A stretch of 64,000 nt of DNA, from assembly GCF_014931605.1 (NCBI RefSeq), contig NZ_CP053382.1:4340001-4404000 (forward strand). Reading direction: 5' to 3'. The stretch is from Halomonas sp. MCCC 1A13316 (GTDB lineage Bacteria; Pseudomonadota; Gammaproteobacteria; Pseudomonadales; Halomonadaceae). A model generated the notes under the pieces. The model did not search any database, was not told where the DNA came from, and was given only the letters and a program-made list of their open reading frames with translations. Each line of letters starts with the position of its first letter. Position 1 is the stretch's first letter. Shown here piece by piece: positions 1-8,040 of this stretch. Made by a program: the position numbers and the translations under genes.

Positions 1-1356
1 ATGCGGCGTCTTGAGCAGGTCGATACGCCGCGGGTCGACGACGATCAGCTCGGCCCCCTGGCGCAGACGCTTGCGCATCTGCGAGGCGAATACCGGGTGG
101 GCGTCGGTGGGGTTGGCGCCGATGACCACGATGGCATCGGCCTTCATCACCGAGTCGAAGGTCTGGGTGCCGGCGGACTCGCCCAGCGTCGCCTTGAGGC
201 CGAAGCCGGTGGGCGAATGACACACCCGCGCACAGGTATCGGTGTTGTTGTTGTGGAAGGCCGCGCGCACCAGCTTCTGCACCAGGTAGGTCTCCTCGTT
301 GGTGCAGCGCGACGAGGTGATGCCGCCGATGCTCTCGCGGCCATACTTGGCCTGGATCGCCTTGAGCCGTTCGGCGGCGAAGGTGATCGCTTCTTCCCAG
401 CCCACCTCGCGCCAGGGCTGGTCGATCGACTCGCGAATCATCGGCGTCTTGAGCCGGTCCGGATGGGTGGCATAGCCGAAGGCAAAGCGGCCCTTGACGC
501 AGGAGTGGCCGTGGTTGGCGTCGCCGCCCTTGTACGGAACCATGCGCACCACTCGGTCGCCCTGCATCTCGGCCTTGAACGAGCAACCCACGCCGCAGTA
601 GGCGCAGGTGGTGATCACGCTGTGCTCCGGCTGGCCCTGTTCGATCACCGATTTCTCCATCAGCGTCGAGGTCGGGCAGGCCTGCACGCAGGCGCCGCAG
701 GAGACGCACTCGGAGTCCATGAAGGCCTCGCTCTGCCCGGCAGCGACCTTGGAGTCGAAGCCGCGCCCCTCGATGGTCAGGGCGAAGGTGCCCTGCACCT
801 CATTGCAGGCCCGCACGCAGCGCGAGCAGACGATGCACTTGCTGGGGTCGAAACTGAAGTAGGGATTGGAGTCGTCGGTCTCGGCCGCCAGGTGGTTCTC
901 GCCATCGAAGCCGTAGCGCACCTCGCGCAGGCCCACCGCGCCGGCCATGTCCTGCAGTTCGCAGTCGCCATTGGCGGGACAGGTCAGGCAGTCCAGCGGG
1001 TGGTCGGAGATGTAGAGCTCCATCACGTTGCGCCGCAGCTTGGCCAGCCGCGAATTCTGCGTGGTGACCTGCATGCCGTTCTCGACCGGCGTAGTGCAGG
1101 AGGCCGGCAGCCCGCGTTTGCCCTCGATCTGCACCGCGCACAGGCGGCAGGAGCCGAATGCCTCGAGATTGTCAGAGGCGCACAGCTTGGGAATGTTGAT
1201 GTCGGCCAGGGCCGCGGCACGCAGCACCGAGGTACCCTCGGGCACACTGATCTCGGTGCCGTCGATCTCGAGACTGACGAGCGTCCCGGAGAGCCGCGCC
1301 GGGGTGCCGTAATCGCGCTCCGGAGAGGCGTGCTTGGGGTCGAAGTATTGCAACAT
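1..1356 (-). CDS. fdsA: NAD-dependent formate dehydrogenase, alpha subunit (N-terminal 452 residues; truncated by window edge)
   Basis: Catalytic molybdenum subunit of soluble formate dehydrogenase, which oxidises formate to CO2. From the start at 1356 the order is: a plant-type 2Fe-2S domain (Cys 59, 70, 73, 87), a NuoG-like cluster segment (HPLDCLTC, residues 119-126), two 4Fe-4S motifs (CIVCSRCVRAC near 174 and CVSCGACVQAC near 217), then the molybdopterin domain with its own cluster motif (CAYCGVGC at 251). RVCHSP near 377 places cysteine at the molybdenum-ligand position where some homologues carry selenocysteine. The C-terminal half lies outside the window. It is last in fdsGBA order, 17 bp after fdsB, so probably co-transcribed. 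Confidence 0.93.
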   Translation of the reverse strand, partial: MLQYFDPKHASPERDYGTPARLSGTLVSLEIDGTEISVPEGTSVLRAAALADINIPKLCASDNLEAFGSCRLCAVQIEGKRGLPASCTTPVENGMQVTTQNSRLAKLRRNVMELYISDHPLDCLTCPANGDCELQDMAGAVGLREVRYGFDGENHLAAETDDSNPYFSFDPSKCIVCSRCVRACNEVQGTFALTIEGRGFDSKVAAGQSEAFMDSECVSCGACVQACPTSTLMEKSVIEQGQPEHSVITTCAYCGVGCSFKAEMQGDRVVRMVPYKGGDANHGHSCVKGRFAFGYATHPDRLKTPMIRESIDQPWREVGWEEAITFAAERLKAIQAKYGRESIGGITSSRCTNEETYLVQKLVRAAFHNNNTDTCARVCHSPTGFGLKATLGESAGTQTFDSVMKADAIVVIGANPTDAHPVFASQMRKRLRQGAELIVVDPRRIDLLKTPH

Positions 1357-1373
1357 GTCGTACCTCCTCCCGC

Positions 1374-2909
1374 TCAACGCTGCAGGTCGTCGGGAAAGTG
1401 TTTCATCACGCTCTGTACCGGGAACGGCGTCATGCCGCCCATGGCGCACAGGGAGCCGTCTACCATGGTCTCGCAAAGGTCACCCAGCAGCACCAGGTTG
1501 GCCTCGCGGTTGTCGCCCGCGCGAATGCGGTCGATCACCTCGACGCCACGCACTGCGCCGATGCGGCAGGGGGTGCACTTGCCGCAGGACTCCACGCTGC
1601 AGAACTCCATGGCGAAGCGCGCCTGTTCGGCCATGTCCACCGTGTCGTCGAACATCACCACGCCACCATGGCCGACCCCCGCGCCGACTTCGGCGAAGGC
1701 TTCGTAGTCGAGCGGCAGGTCCCACTGGCTTTCGGGCAGGTAGGCGCACAGCGGGCCGCCCACCTGCACCGCGCGCAGTGGGCGTTCGCTCGCGGTGCCG
1801 CCGCCAAAGTCCTCCATCAACTCGCGCAGGCTGGTGCCGAAGGCGAGCTCCACCAGCCCGCCGCGCTTGACGTTGCCGGCCAGCTGCAGCGCCAGGGTGC
1901 CACGCGAGCGGCCCATGCCGTAGTCGGCATAGGCCGTGGCCCCGCGGCTGAGGATGAAGGGTACAGCGGCCAGCGATAGCACGTTGTTGACTACGGTGGG
2001 TTGGCCGAAAAGGCCCTCGAGCGCCGGCAGCGGCGGCTTGAAGCGCACCATGCCGCGTTTGCCCTCGAGGCTCTCGAGCAGCGAGGTCTCCTCGCCGCAG
2101 ATATAGGCGCCGGCGCCGAGTCGCACCTCGAGATCGAAGCGCCGCCCGCTGCCGAGAATGTCGGCGCCGAGATAGCCGGCGGCCTCGGCGCGGGCGATCG
2201 CCTCATTGAAGATCTCATGGGCCAGCGGGTATTCCGAACGCAGGTAGACGTAGCCTTGGGTGGCGCCCACGGCGAGGCCGGCGATGGTCATGCCCTCGAT
2301 CAGCAGGTAGGGGTCGCACTCCATTACCAGACGATCGGCGAAGGTGCCGGAGTCGCCCTCGTCGGCATTGCACACGATGTATTTCTGCTCGGCCGGTGCA
2401 CCGAGCACGGTCTGCCACTTGATGCCGGTGGGAAAGGCCGCCCCGCCGCGGCCGCGCAGGCCGGAGGCCTTGACCTCGTCGACGATGGCCTGGGGCTCGC
2501 GCCCCAGAGCACGGCGCAGACCACGGAAGCCGTCATGGGCATAGTAGTCGTCGATGGAGAGCGGATCGGTGACGCCGATGCGCGAGAAGGTCAAACGCTG
2601 CTGGGCCTGCAGGTAGGGAATCGACTCGGTCGGCCCCTGGCAGAGGGGGGGCATGTTGCTGCCTTCGAGCAGCCCGGCGTCGAACAGGCCGGCCACGTCG
2701 CCGGGTTCGACCGGCCCGTAGGCGATGCGCCCCGCGGCGGTCTCGACCTCGACCAGCGGCTCCAGCCAGAACAGTCCACGCGAGCCGTTGCGCACCAGCT
2801 CGACTTCGACACCGCGTGCGGCCGCCTCCCCCTGAATGCGGGCGGCGACCTCGTCGGCGCCGAGCGCGAGCGCCGTGGTCTCGCGAGGCACGAAGATCGT
2901 GACGCTCAT
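1374..2909 (-). CDS. fdsB: NAD-dependent formate dehydrogenase, beta subunit (NuoF-like)
   Basis: 511-residue diaphorase subunit that passes electrons from the FdsA iron-sulfur chain through FMN to NAD+. The N-terminal ~110 residues resemble a thioredoxin-fold domain. A glycine-rich NADH/FMN-binding stretch GRGGAAFPTG lies near residues 153-162, followed by the NuoF-type Rossmann/FMN core. A C-terminal 4Fe-4S motif ESCGKCTPC lies near residue 440, with a later Cys near 487. The ATG at 2909 is chosen because it overlaps the fdsG stop by four bases (ATGA), a usual sign of translational coupling. A longer in-frame opening to 3383 only runs through fdsG in another frame and is not used. Confidence 0.93.
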   Translation of the reverse strand: MSVTIFVPRETTALALGADEVAARIQGEAAARGVEVELVRNGSRGLFWLEPLVEVETAAGRIAYGPVEPGDVAGLFDAGLLEGSNMPPLCQGPTESIPYLQAQQRLTFSRIGVTDPLSIDDYYAHDGFRGLRRALGREPQAIVDEVKASGLRGRGGAAFPTGIKWQTVLGAPAEQKYIVCNADEGDSGTFADRLVMECDPYLLIEGMTIAGLAVGATQGYVYLRSEYPLAHEIFNEAIARAEAAGYLGADILGSGRRFDLEVRLGAGAYICGEETSLLESLEGKRGMVRFKPPLPALEGLFGQPTVVNNVLSLAAVPFILSRGATAYADYGMGRSRGTLALQLAGNVKRGGLVELAFGTSLRELMEDFGGGTASERPLRAVQVGGPLCAYLPESQWDLPLDYEAFAEVGAGVGHGGVVMFDDTVDMAEQARFAMEFCSVESCGKCTPCRIGAVRGVEVIDRIRAGDNREANLVLLGDLCETMVDGSLCAMGGMTPFPVQSVMKHFPDDLQR

Positions 2910-3406
2910 CAGCTCACCTCCAGCACTTGGGTGGTCATCTCGTCGACCAGACGGTCGAATTTCTCGGGCGAGACCCGGCCGTGAATACTGTCGCCGATGC
3001 GCAGCGACGGGCCGCAGGCACAGTTGCCCAGGCAGTAGACCGGCTCCAGGGTTATCTCGCGATCGGCGGTGGTCTGATGGTAGTCGATGCCGAGCACTTC
3101 CCGCGCGTGCATCTCCAGCGCCCGCGAACCGCGTGCCTGGCACGCCTCGGCACGGCAGATCTGCAGCACATGGCGCCCCGGCGGCGCGGTGCGAAAGTGA
3201 TGGTAGAAACTGATCACGCCGTGCACCTCGGCACGCGTCAGCTGCAGCGATTCGGCGATGATCGGCACCGCCTCGTGCGGAACATGGCCGCAGCGGTCCT
3301 GGATCGCATGCAGGATGGGAAGCAGGGCTCCCGGCTTGTGCTTCAGGGCGTCGATCTCGTCCCGAACCAGTTGGGGGGTCCACGGTTGGAAGGTGCTGTT
3401 GAGCAT
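2909..3406 (-). CDS. fdsG: NAD-dependent formate dehydrogenase, gamma subunit (NuoE-like)
   Basis: 165-residue NuoE-type subunit, first gene of the fdsGBA operon. It has the thioredoxin-like 2Fe-2S fold with ligands in CRAEAC (from about residue 84) and CLGNC (from about 125). It forms the electron-transfer module with FdsB. Length and motifs fit the 24-kDa subunit family. In this cluster its job would be to help convert formate, made from betaine-derived formaldehyde by FdhA, into NADH and CO2. Confidence 0.93.
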   Translation of the reverse strand: MLNSTFQPWTPQLVRDEIDALKHKPGALLPILHAIQDRCGHVPHEAVPIIAESLQLTRAEVHGVISFYHHFRTAPPGRHVLQICRAEACQARGSRALEMHAREVLGIDYHQTTADREITLEPVYCLGNCACGPSLRIGDSIHGRVSPEKFDRLVDEMTTQVLEVS

Positions 3407-3600
3407 GGCCTGGCCTCGAAGCGAACGTATGGCGCGTATTCCTGCGGTGATACGTTCGAAGCTGCTGGTTACGGTCTAGTTATGTACTACAGTGCATATA
3501 TTGGTTAGAGTGCCTGCAGCATCACTTGCTCGTGCGTAGTTTTACGTACTTGTGAAGGTAGCAGTCCTGCTTCCGTTGCGAAATATGAAAAACACAGCAT
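3407..3600. promoter_or_regulatory. Divergent control region between fdsGBA and its regulator
   Basis: 194 bp between two divergent starts. It is more AT-rich than its flanks around 3480-3520. I see no clear sigma-70 pair or strong dyad that I can assign. By position it should carry promoters in both directions and a binding site for the regulator at 3601; this is inference. Confidence 0.35.
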
Positions 3601-4674
3601 ATGAAACGCATTAGAATCGAACCGGCCTGGTCGTTCACCGACGAGGCCGGTAACCGCCTGGATCCGCAGCTTTTCGGGCTGCTGCAGGGCATCCATCGCA
3701 GCGGCAAGCTGACCGCGGCCGCCGCCGAGGCCGGTATCTCTTACCGCCACGCCTGGAACCTGCTCAACAAGTGGGCGGACTTCTTTGGCGTCGCGCTGGT
3801 GGAGATGCAGAAGGGGCGAGGCGCCAGGCTCTCGCCGCTGGGCGACAAGCTGCTTTGGGCACGCCAGCGGGTGGCCGCCCGGCTCGGGCCACAGCTCGAG
3901 AGCCTGGGCTCGGAGCTCAACCTTGAACTGCAGCAGCTGTTCGAAGGCGTCGAGCCGGTACTGCGCGTGCACGCCAGCCACGGCTACGCGGTGGCGCTGC
4001 TACCCCGGTTCGCCAACGACTTCCAGCTCGACCTGCAGTACTGCAGCCCCCAGGAGGCGCTGGCCGCGCTCAATCGCGGCGCCTGCGACGTGGCCGGCTA
4101 CCACATGCCGACCTCGGCGACCCGCGGCCCGCTGATGCAGGGCTACCGCCGCCAGTTGCGCCCGCGCAGCCACTGCATCATTCGCTTCATCACTCGCTCC
4201 CAGGGGCTCATGGTGCGGCCGGGCAATCCCAAGGACATTGCCGGCCTGGCCGATCTGTCACGCGGCGATGTGCGCTTCATCAACCGCCAGAAGGCCTCGG
4301 GCACGCGGGCGCTGCTCGACATCCTGCTGCGCGACGCCGGGCTCTCGTCGCAGCGAATTCCCGGCTTCGAGCTGGAGGAGTACACACACTCCGCGGTGGC
4401 CGCCTACATCGCCGCCGGCATGGCCGACGTCGGCTTCGGCGTCGAAGCCGCCGCGCACCAGTTCGGCCTGGCCTTCCTGCCCCTGGCCCAGGAGCACTAT
4501 CTGCTAGTCTGCCAGCGCAAAAGCCTCGCCGACCCCAGCGTCAGGCACCTGCTCGAGATGATCCGCAGCGAACCGTTCCTGCAAGCCGTCGGCGAGCTGC
4601 CCGGCTACTCGCCGAATCGCTGCGGCGAGGTATGCAGCGTCGACGAGCTGTTCGAGGAGGCTCAGCGCGACTAG
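3601..4674 (+). CDS. ModE/LysR-type winged-helix regulator with periplasmic-binding-protein-like sensor domain
   Basis: 357-residue one-component transcription factor. Residues 1-110 form a winged helix of the ModE/LysR sort (KLTAAAAEAGISYRHAW is the helix-turn-helix). The remainder resembles a substrate-binding-protein domain (GARL..., HASHGYAVALLP, KASGTRALLDILL), the architecture used to sense molybdate, tungstate or other small anions. It is divergent from fdsGBA, so it probably controls molybdenum-dependent formate dehydrogenase. Its ligand could be an oxyanion or formate. No strong Shine-Dalgarno precedes ATG 3601, so the exact start is less sure. Its stop lies 11 bp from the convergent gbcB stop. 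Confidence 0.75.
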   Translation: MKRIRIEPAWSFTDEAGNRLDPQLFGLLQGIHRSGKLTAAAAEAGISYRHAWNLLNKWADFFGVALVEMQKGRGARLSPLGDKLLWARQRVAARLGPQLESLGSELNLELQQLFEGVEPVLRVHASHGYAVALLPRFANDFQLDLQYCSPQEALAALNRGACDVAGYHMPTSATRGPLMQGYRRQLRPRSHCIIRFITRSQGLMVRPGNPKDIAGLADLSRGDVRFINRQKASGTRALLDILLRDAGLSSQRIPGFELEEYTHSAVAAYIAAGMADVGFGVEAAAHQFGLAFLPLAQEHYLLVCQRKSLADPSVRHLLEMIRSEPFLQAVGELPGYSPNRCGEVCSVDELFEEAQRD

Positions 4675-4685
4675 GCTCCGTCGGC

Positions 4686-5792
4686 TCAGTACTCGACCAC
4701 CACGTTACCCAGCGGCTTGCTGCAGCAGGAGAGAATGTAGCCCTCGGCGACATCTTCGTCGGTGATTCCGCCGTTGTGCTCCATGTCGACTTGGCCGGAC
4801 TTGAGCCCAACTCGGCAGGTGCCGCAGATGCCCATACCGCAGGCCTTGGGAATGTGCAGACCCAGCTTGGAGGCGGCGGCGTGTACCGTCTCGCCCGGTT
4901 GAATGCGTACGCTCTTGCCCGAGCCGGAGAACTCGACGCTGAGCATGTCGGCGACATCGATCTCCTCGGCCTCTGCCTCGGCCTGTTCAGCCAGCTCCAA
5001 CACATCCTCGCGCACATCCAGCGGTGTGGCACCGAAGGACTCCTCATGGTAACGGCTCATGTCGAAGTCGTTATCGCGCAGGATGCGCTTGATCGCGTTC
5101 ATGTAGGGCGTGGGGCCGCAGCAGAAGATCTCCCGCTCCAGGAAGTCGGGTGCCATCAGTTCCAGCATCGGCTGAGTCAGATACCCGCGATAGCCGGCCC
5201 AGGCCTCGCCGACATCGTCTTTTTTCTCGCAAACGATATGCAGCTTGAACTCGGGAATGCGCGAGAACATGTGCACCAGTTCGCGATGGTAGATGACGTC
5301 ACGGGGAGCACGGGCGCTATGGATGAACTCGACGTCGACGCTGGCGTTGGTGTCGAAAAACCAGCGGGTCATCGACATCAGCGGCGTGATGCCCACGCCG
5401 CCGGAGAGGAACAGCACCTTGTCGGCGGGAAAGTCGATCGAGTTGAAGTTGCCCACCGGACCGTGCACCGCCAGCTCGTCGCCGACGTTCATGTTGTCGT
5501 GCAGCCAGTTGGAGACCTTGCCGCCCGGCACCCGCTTGACGGAGATCGAGAAGCTGTAAGGGATCGATGGCGAACTGGAGATCGTGTAGGAGCGCATGAT
5601 CGGTTCGCCATCGATCTCCAGCTCCAGGGTCACGAACTGCCCCGGCTTGAAAAAGAACAGTACCGGCTGCTCGGCCATGAAGCAGAAGGTGCGGACGTCC
5701 CAGGTTTCCTGGATCACCTTGACGCATCGCACCTGGTGGCGGCCGTTGGTCCAGGTCTGGGTCGTGACGGGGTTGAGAAAGTTCATGGTCAT
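4686..5792 (-). CDS. gbcB: Glycine betaine monooxygenase, reductase component
   Basis: 368-residue flavin and 2Fe-2S reductase that feeds NADH electrons to the Rieske oxygenase GbcA for N-demethylation of glycine betaine. It has an FAD-binding barrel with RSYTISSSP, a nucleotide-binding domain (LSGGVGITP, CGPTPYM), and a C-terminal plant-type ferredoxin domain with CGMGICGTC followed by a last Cys near the end. ATG 5792 (MTMNFLNP...) is chosen because AGGCG lies about 9 nt upstream and the N-terminus matches the known GbcB pattern. The longer opening to 6044 runs into the gbcA control region. It is divergent from gbcA. Confidence 0.94.
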   Translation of the reverse strand: MTMNFLNPVTTQTWTNGRHQVRCVKVIQETWDVRTFCFMAEQPVLFFFKPGQFVTLELEIDGEPIMRSYTISSSPSIPYSFSISVKRVPGGKVSNWLHDNMNVGDELAVHGPVGNFNSIDFPADKVLFLSGGVGITPLMSMTRWFFDTNASVDVEFIHSARAPRDVIYHRELVHMFSRIPEFKLHIVCEKKDDVGEAWAGYRGYLTQPMLELMAPDFLEREIFCCGPTPYMNAIKRILRDNDFDMSRYHEESFGATPLDVREDVLELAEQAEAEAEEIDVADMLSVEFSGSGKSVRIQPGETVHAAASKLGLHIPKACGMGICGTCRVGLKSGQVDMEHNGGITDEDVAEGYILSCCSKPLGNVVVEY

Positions 5793-6121
5793 GTCGTGTC
5801 GCCTGGCATTGATCAGCTTGGAAGGGCTCCGACTGCGGAACACCGCCTGCCGTTGAACGAATTTTGCGCCAGGCGGCAAGGCTACGACTTGCCTGACTGC
5901 GACATGGGCATACCCATGATTCCCACCGAATGTGTCTTTTCTTCTCCTGCGCGTCGCGCCTGCATCCATGCTTGTCGTCGGCAGACAACTCGGCTTCCGG
6001 CAGCTGATCCACACTCGCCGTATTCGTACCCCGGTGCCCTGCACAATGACAATGCCGAACTACGGACGACACCAACAATCCGACCGATGCCGCCGACGCG
6101 GCCAGCAATGAGGAAGCTTCC
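5793..6121. promoter_or_regulatory. gbcB-gbcA divergent promoter region
   Basis: 329 bp with no convincing gene. It separates divergent gbcB and gbcA and should hold both promoters and the site for the betaine/dimethylglycine-responsive activator GbdR encoded at 20066-21223. I cannot place the operator by eye with confidence. GAGGAA, 6 bases before ATG 6122, is the gbcA ribosome-binding site. Confidence 0.5.
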
Positions 6122-7408
6122 ATGGACACTCTCTCCCCAGCCCCCCTGGACGACCCCCTGGATCCGGCGCGGCAAGCCACTGCCGCGATGCTTGCCGAAC
6201 GCGCGCACAACTTCTCGCTACCCCAGCCCTTCTATAACGATGCCCGGTTGTTCGCCCTGGATATGCAGGAGATCTTCGGCAAGGAGTGGCTGTTCGCCGG
6301 CATGACCTGCGAGATCCCCGCCAAGGGCAACTACATGACCCTGCAGGTCGGCGACAACCCGGTGATCCTGGTGCGCGGCGACGGCGGTACGATCCATGCC
6401 TTCCACAACGTCTGCCGCCACCGCGGCTCGCGGCTGTGCGTCAGCGACAAGGGCAAGGTCGCAAAGCTGGTCTGCCCCTACCACCAGTGGACCTACGAAC
6501 TCGACGGCCGCCTGTTGTTCGCCGGTAGCGACATGGGCACGGATTTCGATCTTTCCGCCTACGGCCTCAAGCCGGTCCACGTATGCACCGGTGGCGGTTT
6601 CATCTTCATCAGCCTGGCCGAACAGCCGCCGGCCATCGACGACTTCCTGGTCACCCTGGAGCACTATCTCGAGCCCTACGAGATGCCCAACCTCAAGGTC
6701 GCCGTGGAGTCGAACATCGTCGAGCAGGCCAACTGGAAGTTGGTGATCGAAAACAATCGCGAGTGTTACCACTGCAACGGCGCCCACCCGGAGCTGCTGA
6801 ACTCGCTGCAGGAGTTCGACGATACCGACGATCCCCGCGCCACGCCCGCCTACAAGGAGCTTGTGGCGAAGAAGCAGTCCGACTGGGACGGTCAGCAGGT
6901 AGCCTGGCAGCTCAAGCGCTTCGGCAAGCGCAACCGGCTGACCCGCACGCCACTGCTGAATGGCGTGGTCTCCATGACCATGGACGGCAAGCCGGCCTGC
7001 CGCAAGCTGATGGGCCGCCTGACCAGTCCCGACATGGGCTCGCTGCGCATCCTGCACTTGCCCAACTCCTGGAACCACTTCATGGGCGACCACGCCATCG
7101 TGTTCCGCGTGCTGCCGCTGGGGCCACAGGAAACCCTGGTGACCACCAAGTGGCTGGTGCACAAGGATGCCGTGGAAGGCGTCGACTACAATCCCGATGA
7201 GATGCGCCGGGTATGGGACGCCACCAACGCCCAGGACAAGCGCCTGGCCGAGGAGAACCAGCGCGGCATCAACTCCCAGGCCTACCAGCCGGGCCCCTAC
7301 TCGGAAACCTACGAGTTCGGTGTGATCGACTTCATCGACTGGTACAGCGAGCGCATGCAGGAGAATCTGGGCCACAGCGCCCCCCACCTGCAGCTGGTGC
7401 GCGGCTAG
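6122..7408 (+). CDS. gbcA: Glycine betaine monooxygenase, Rieske oxygenase component
   Basis: 428-residue aromatic-ring-hydroxylase-type oxygenase that demethylates glycine betaine to dimethylglycine and formaldehyde using O2 and electrons from GbcB. The Rieske cluster ligands are Cys98/His100 (NVCRHRG) and Cys118/His121 (CPYHQW). The mononuclear iron site is seen at ECYHCNGAH (His217, His222). Length is typical of GbcA. It starts at ATG 6122 after GAGGAA and ends just before a strong terminator. This is the entry step of the betaine catabolic block in this window. Confidence 0.95.
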   Translation: MDTLSPAPLDDPLDPARQATAAMLAERAHNFSLPQPFYNDARLFALDMQEIFGKEWLFAGMTCEIPAKGNYMTLQVGDNPVILVRGDGGTIHAFHNVCRHRGSRLCVSDKGKVAKLVCPYHQWTYELDGRLLFAGSDMGTDFDLSAYGLKPVHVCTGGGFIFISLAEQPPAIDDFLVTLEHYLEPYEMPNLKVAVESNIVEQANWKLVIENNRECYHCNGAHPELLNSLQEFDDTDDPRATPAYKELVAKKQSDWDGQQVAWQLKRFGKRNRLTRTPLLNGVVSMTMDGKPACRKLMGRLTSPDMGSLRILHLPNSWNHFMGDHAIVFRVLPLGPQETLVTTKWLVHKDAVEGVDYNPDEMRRVWDATNAQDKRLAEENQRGINSQAYQPGPYSETYEFGVIDFIDWYSERMQENLGHSAPHLQLVRG

Positions 7409-7440
7409 ATTCGCAACTTGCCCCTTCTGGCATCATGAAA

Positions 7441-7466
7441 TCGCCCCCGGCCTAGGCCGGGGGCGA
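7441..7466. terminator. Terminator after gbcA
   Basis: Perfect 12-bp inverted repeat (TCGCCCCCGGCC and its complement) with a two-base spacer, 33 bp past the gbcA stop and facing the stop of the converging small gene at 7511. There is no long T-run on the plus strand, so termination strength is uncertain. Confidence 0.7.
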
Positions 7467-7510
7467 TTCGTTCATGCTCACTTTCGGAAGGGGTAATTCG
7501 AGCTTCGTGT

Positions 7511-7750
7511 CTAGTCGAGGGCAGGCCGCAAGTGGCGCTCCAGCGCCTCGCGCACTTCCGGCTGCATGACGCCGGCCTGGGTTTGCAGCTCGGCAACCAG
7601 GGCCGACAGACCGGGCAACGCACTGCGTGCGTGCTGCTGCGCGACCAGCCGGGCGCTCTCGTCGGGATCGGCATCGGCAGGCAGGTCGATGCCCAGCGCC
7701 ACCAGGCGATCACGGAAATCCTCCGCATCGATCAAGTCGGCGTACATCAT
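7511..7750 (-). CDS. Small conserved-looking protein of unknown function
   Basis: 79 residues, acidic, predicted helical (VAQQHARSALPGL, EVREALERHLRP). I do not recognise the family. ATG 7750 is chosen because GAGAGG sits 8 nt upstream. An in-frame GTG at 7759 and a second ATG at 7747 are alternatives. It lies between gbcA and fdhA, so it may be part of the betaine/C1 block, but nothing in its sequence shows a function. Confidence 0.6.
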   Translation of the reverse strand: MMYADLIDAEDFRDRLVALGIDLPADADPDESARLVAQQHARSALPGLSALVAELQTQAGVMQPEVREALERHLRPALD

Positions 7751-7851
7751 CTCTTCCACCTCTCACTAGCGTTGGCTGTCGTCCCCTGACTACATTACCC
7801 GGCCAGCCCCGAATCAGCTAGACCCGCCCAGCCAGCGCTCAAGTGGCCACG

Positions 7852-8040
7852 CTGCCTTGGGGTCGATAGCCGAAATGGCTCGCCGCACCGCTTTCTGCGC
7901 ACCGTCGGCGAGCTCGGGTTCTCCCTTATGCGGGCACGCTGTCGTGGGGGTCGATAACCCGAAATGGCTCGCCGCACCGCTTTCTGCGCACCGCCGGCGA
8001 ACTCGGGTTCTCCCTTATGCGGGCACGCTGTCGTGGGGGT
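7852..8040. repeat. Two tandem copies of an ~88-bp repeat at the 3' end of fdhA
   Basis: The block CGAAATGGCTCGCCGCACCG...TCTCCCTTATGCGGGCACGCTG occurs twice in tandem, with TCGAT landmarks at 7863, 7951 and 8040 (spacing 88 and 89 bp). The distal part of each copy equals the last codons and stop of fdhA. Each copy contains the dyad GCTCGCCG...CGGCGA(G/A)C and can fold as a long hairpin. It looks like a REP/BIME-like element, or a duplication of the fdhA tail plus its downstream hairpin. Confidence 0.75.

Noticed and set aside
1..1707. 568-codon plus-strand frame over fdsA/fdsB
   Set aside because: It mirrors the minus-strand fds genes, has no recognisable motif, and arises from GC-rich codon bias.
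4632..6305. 557-codon plus-strand frame over gbcB
   Set aside because: Shadow of gbcB and the gbc control region; the product is low-complexity with no domain.
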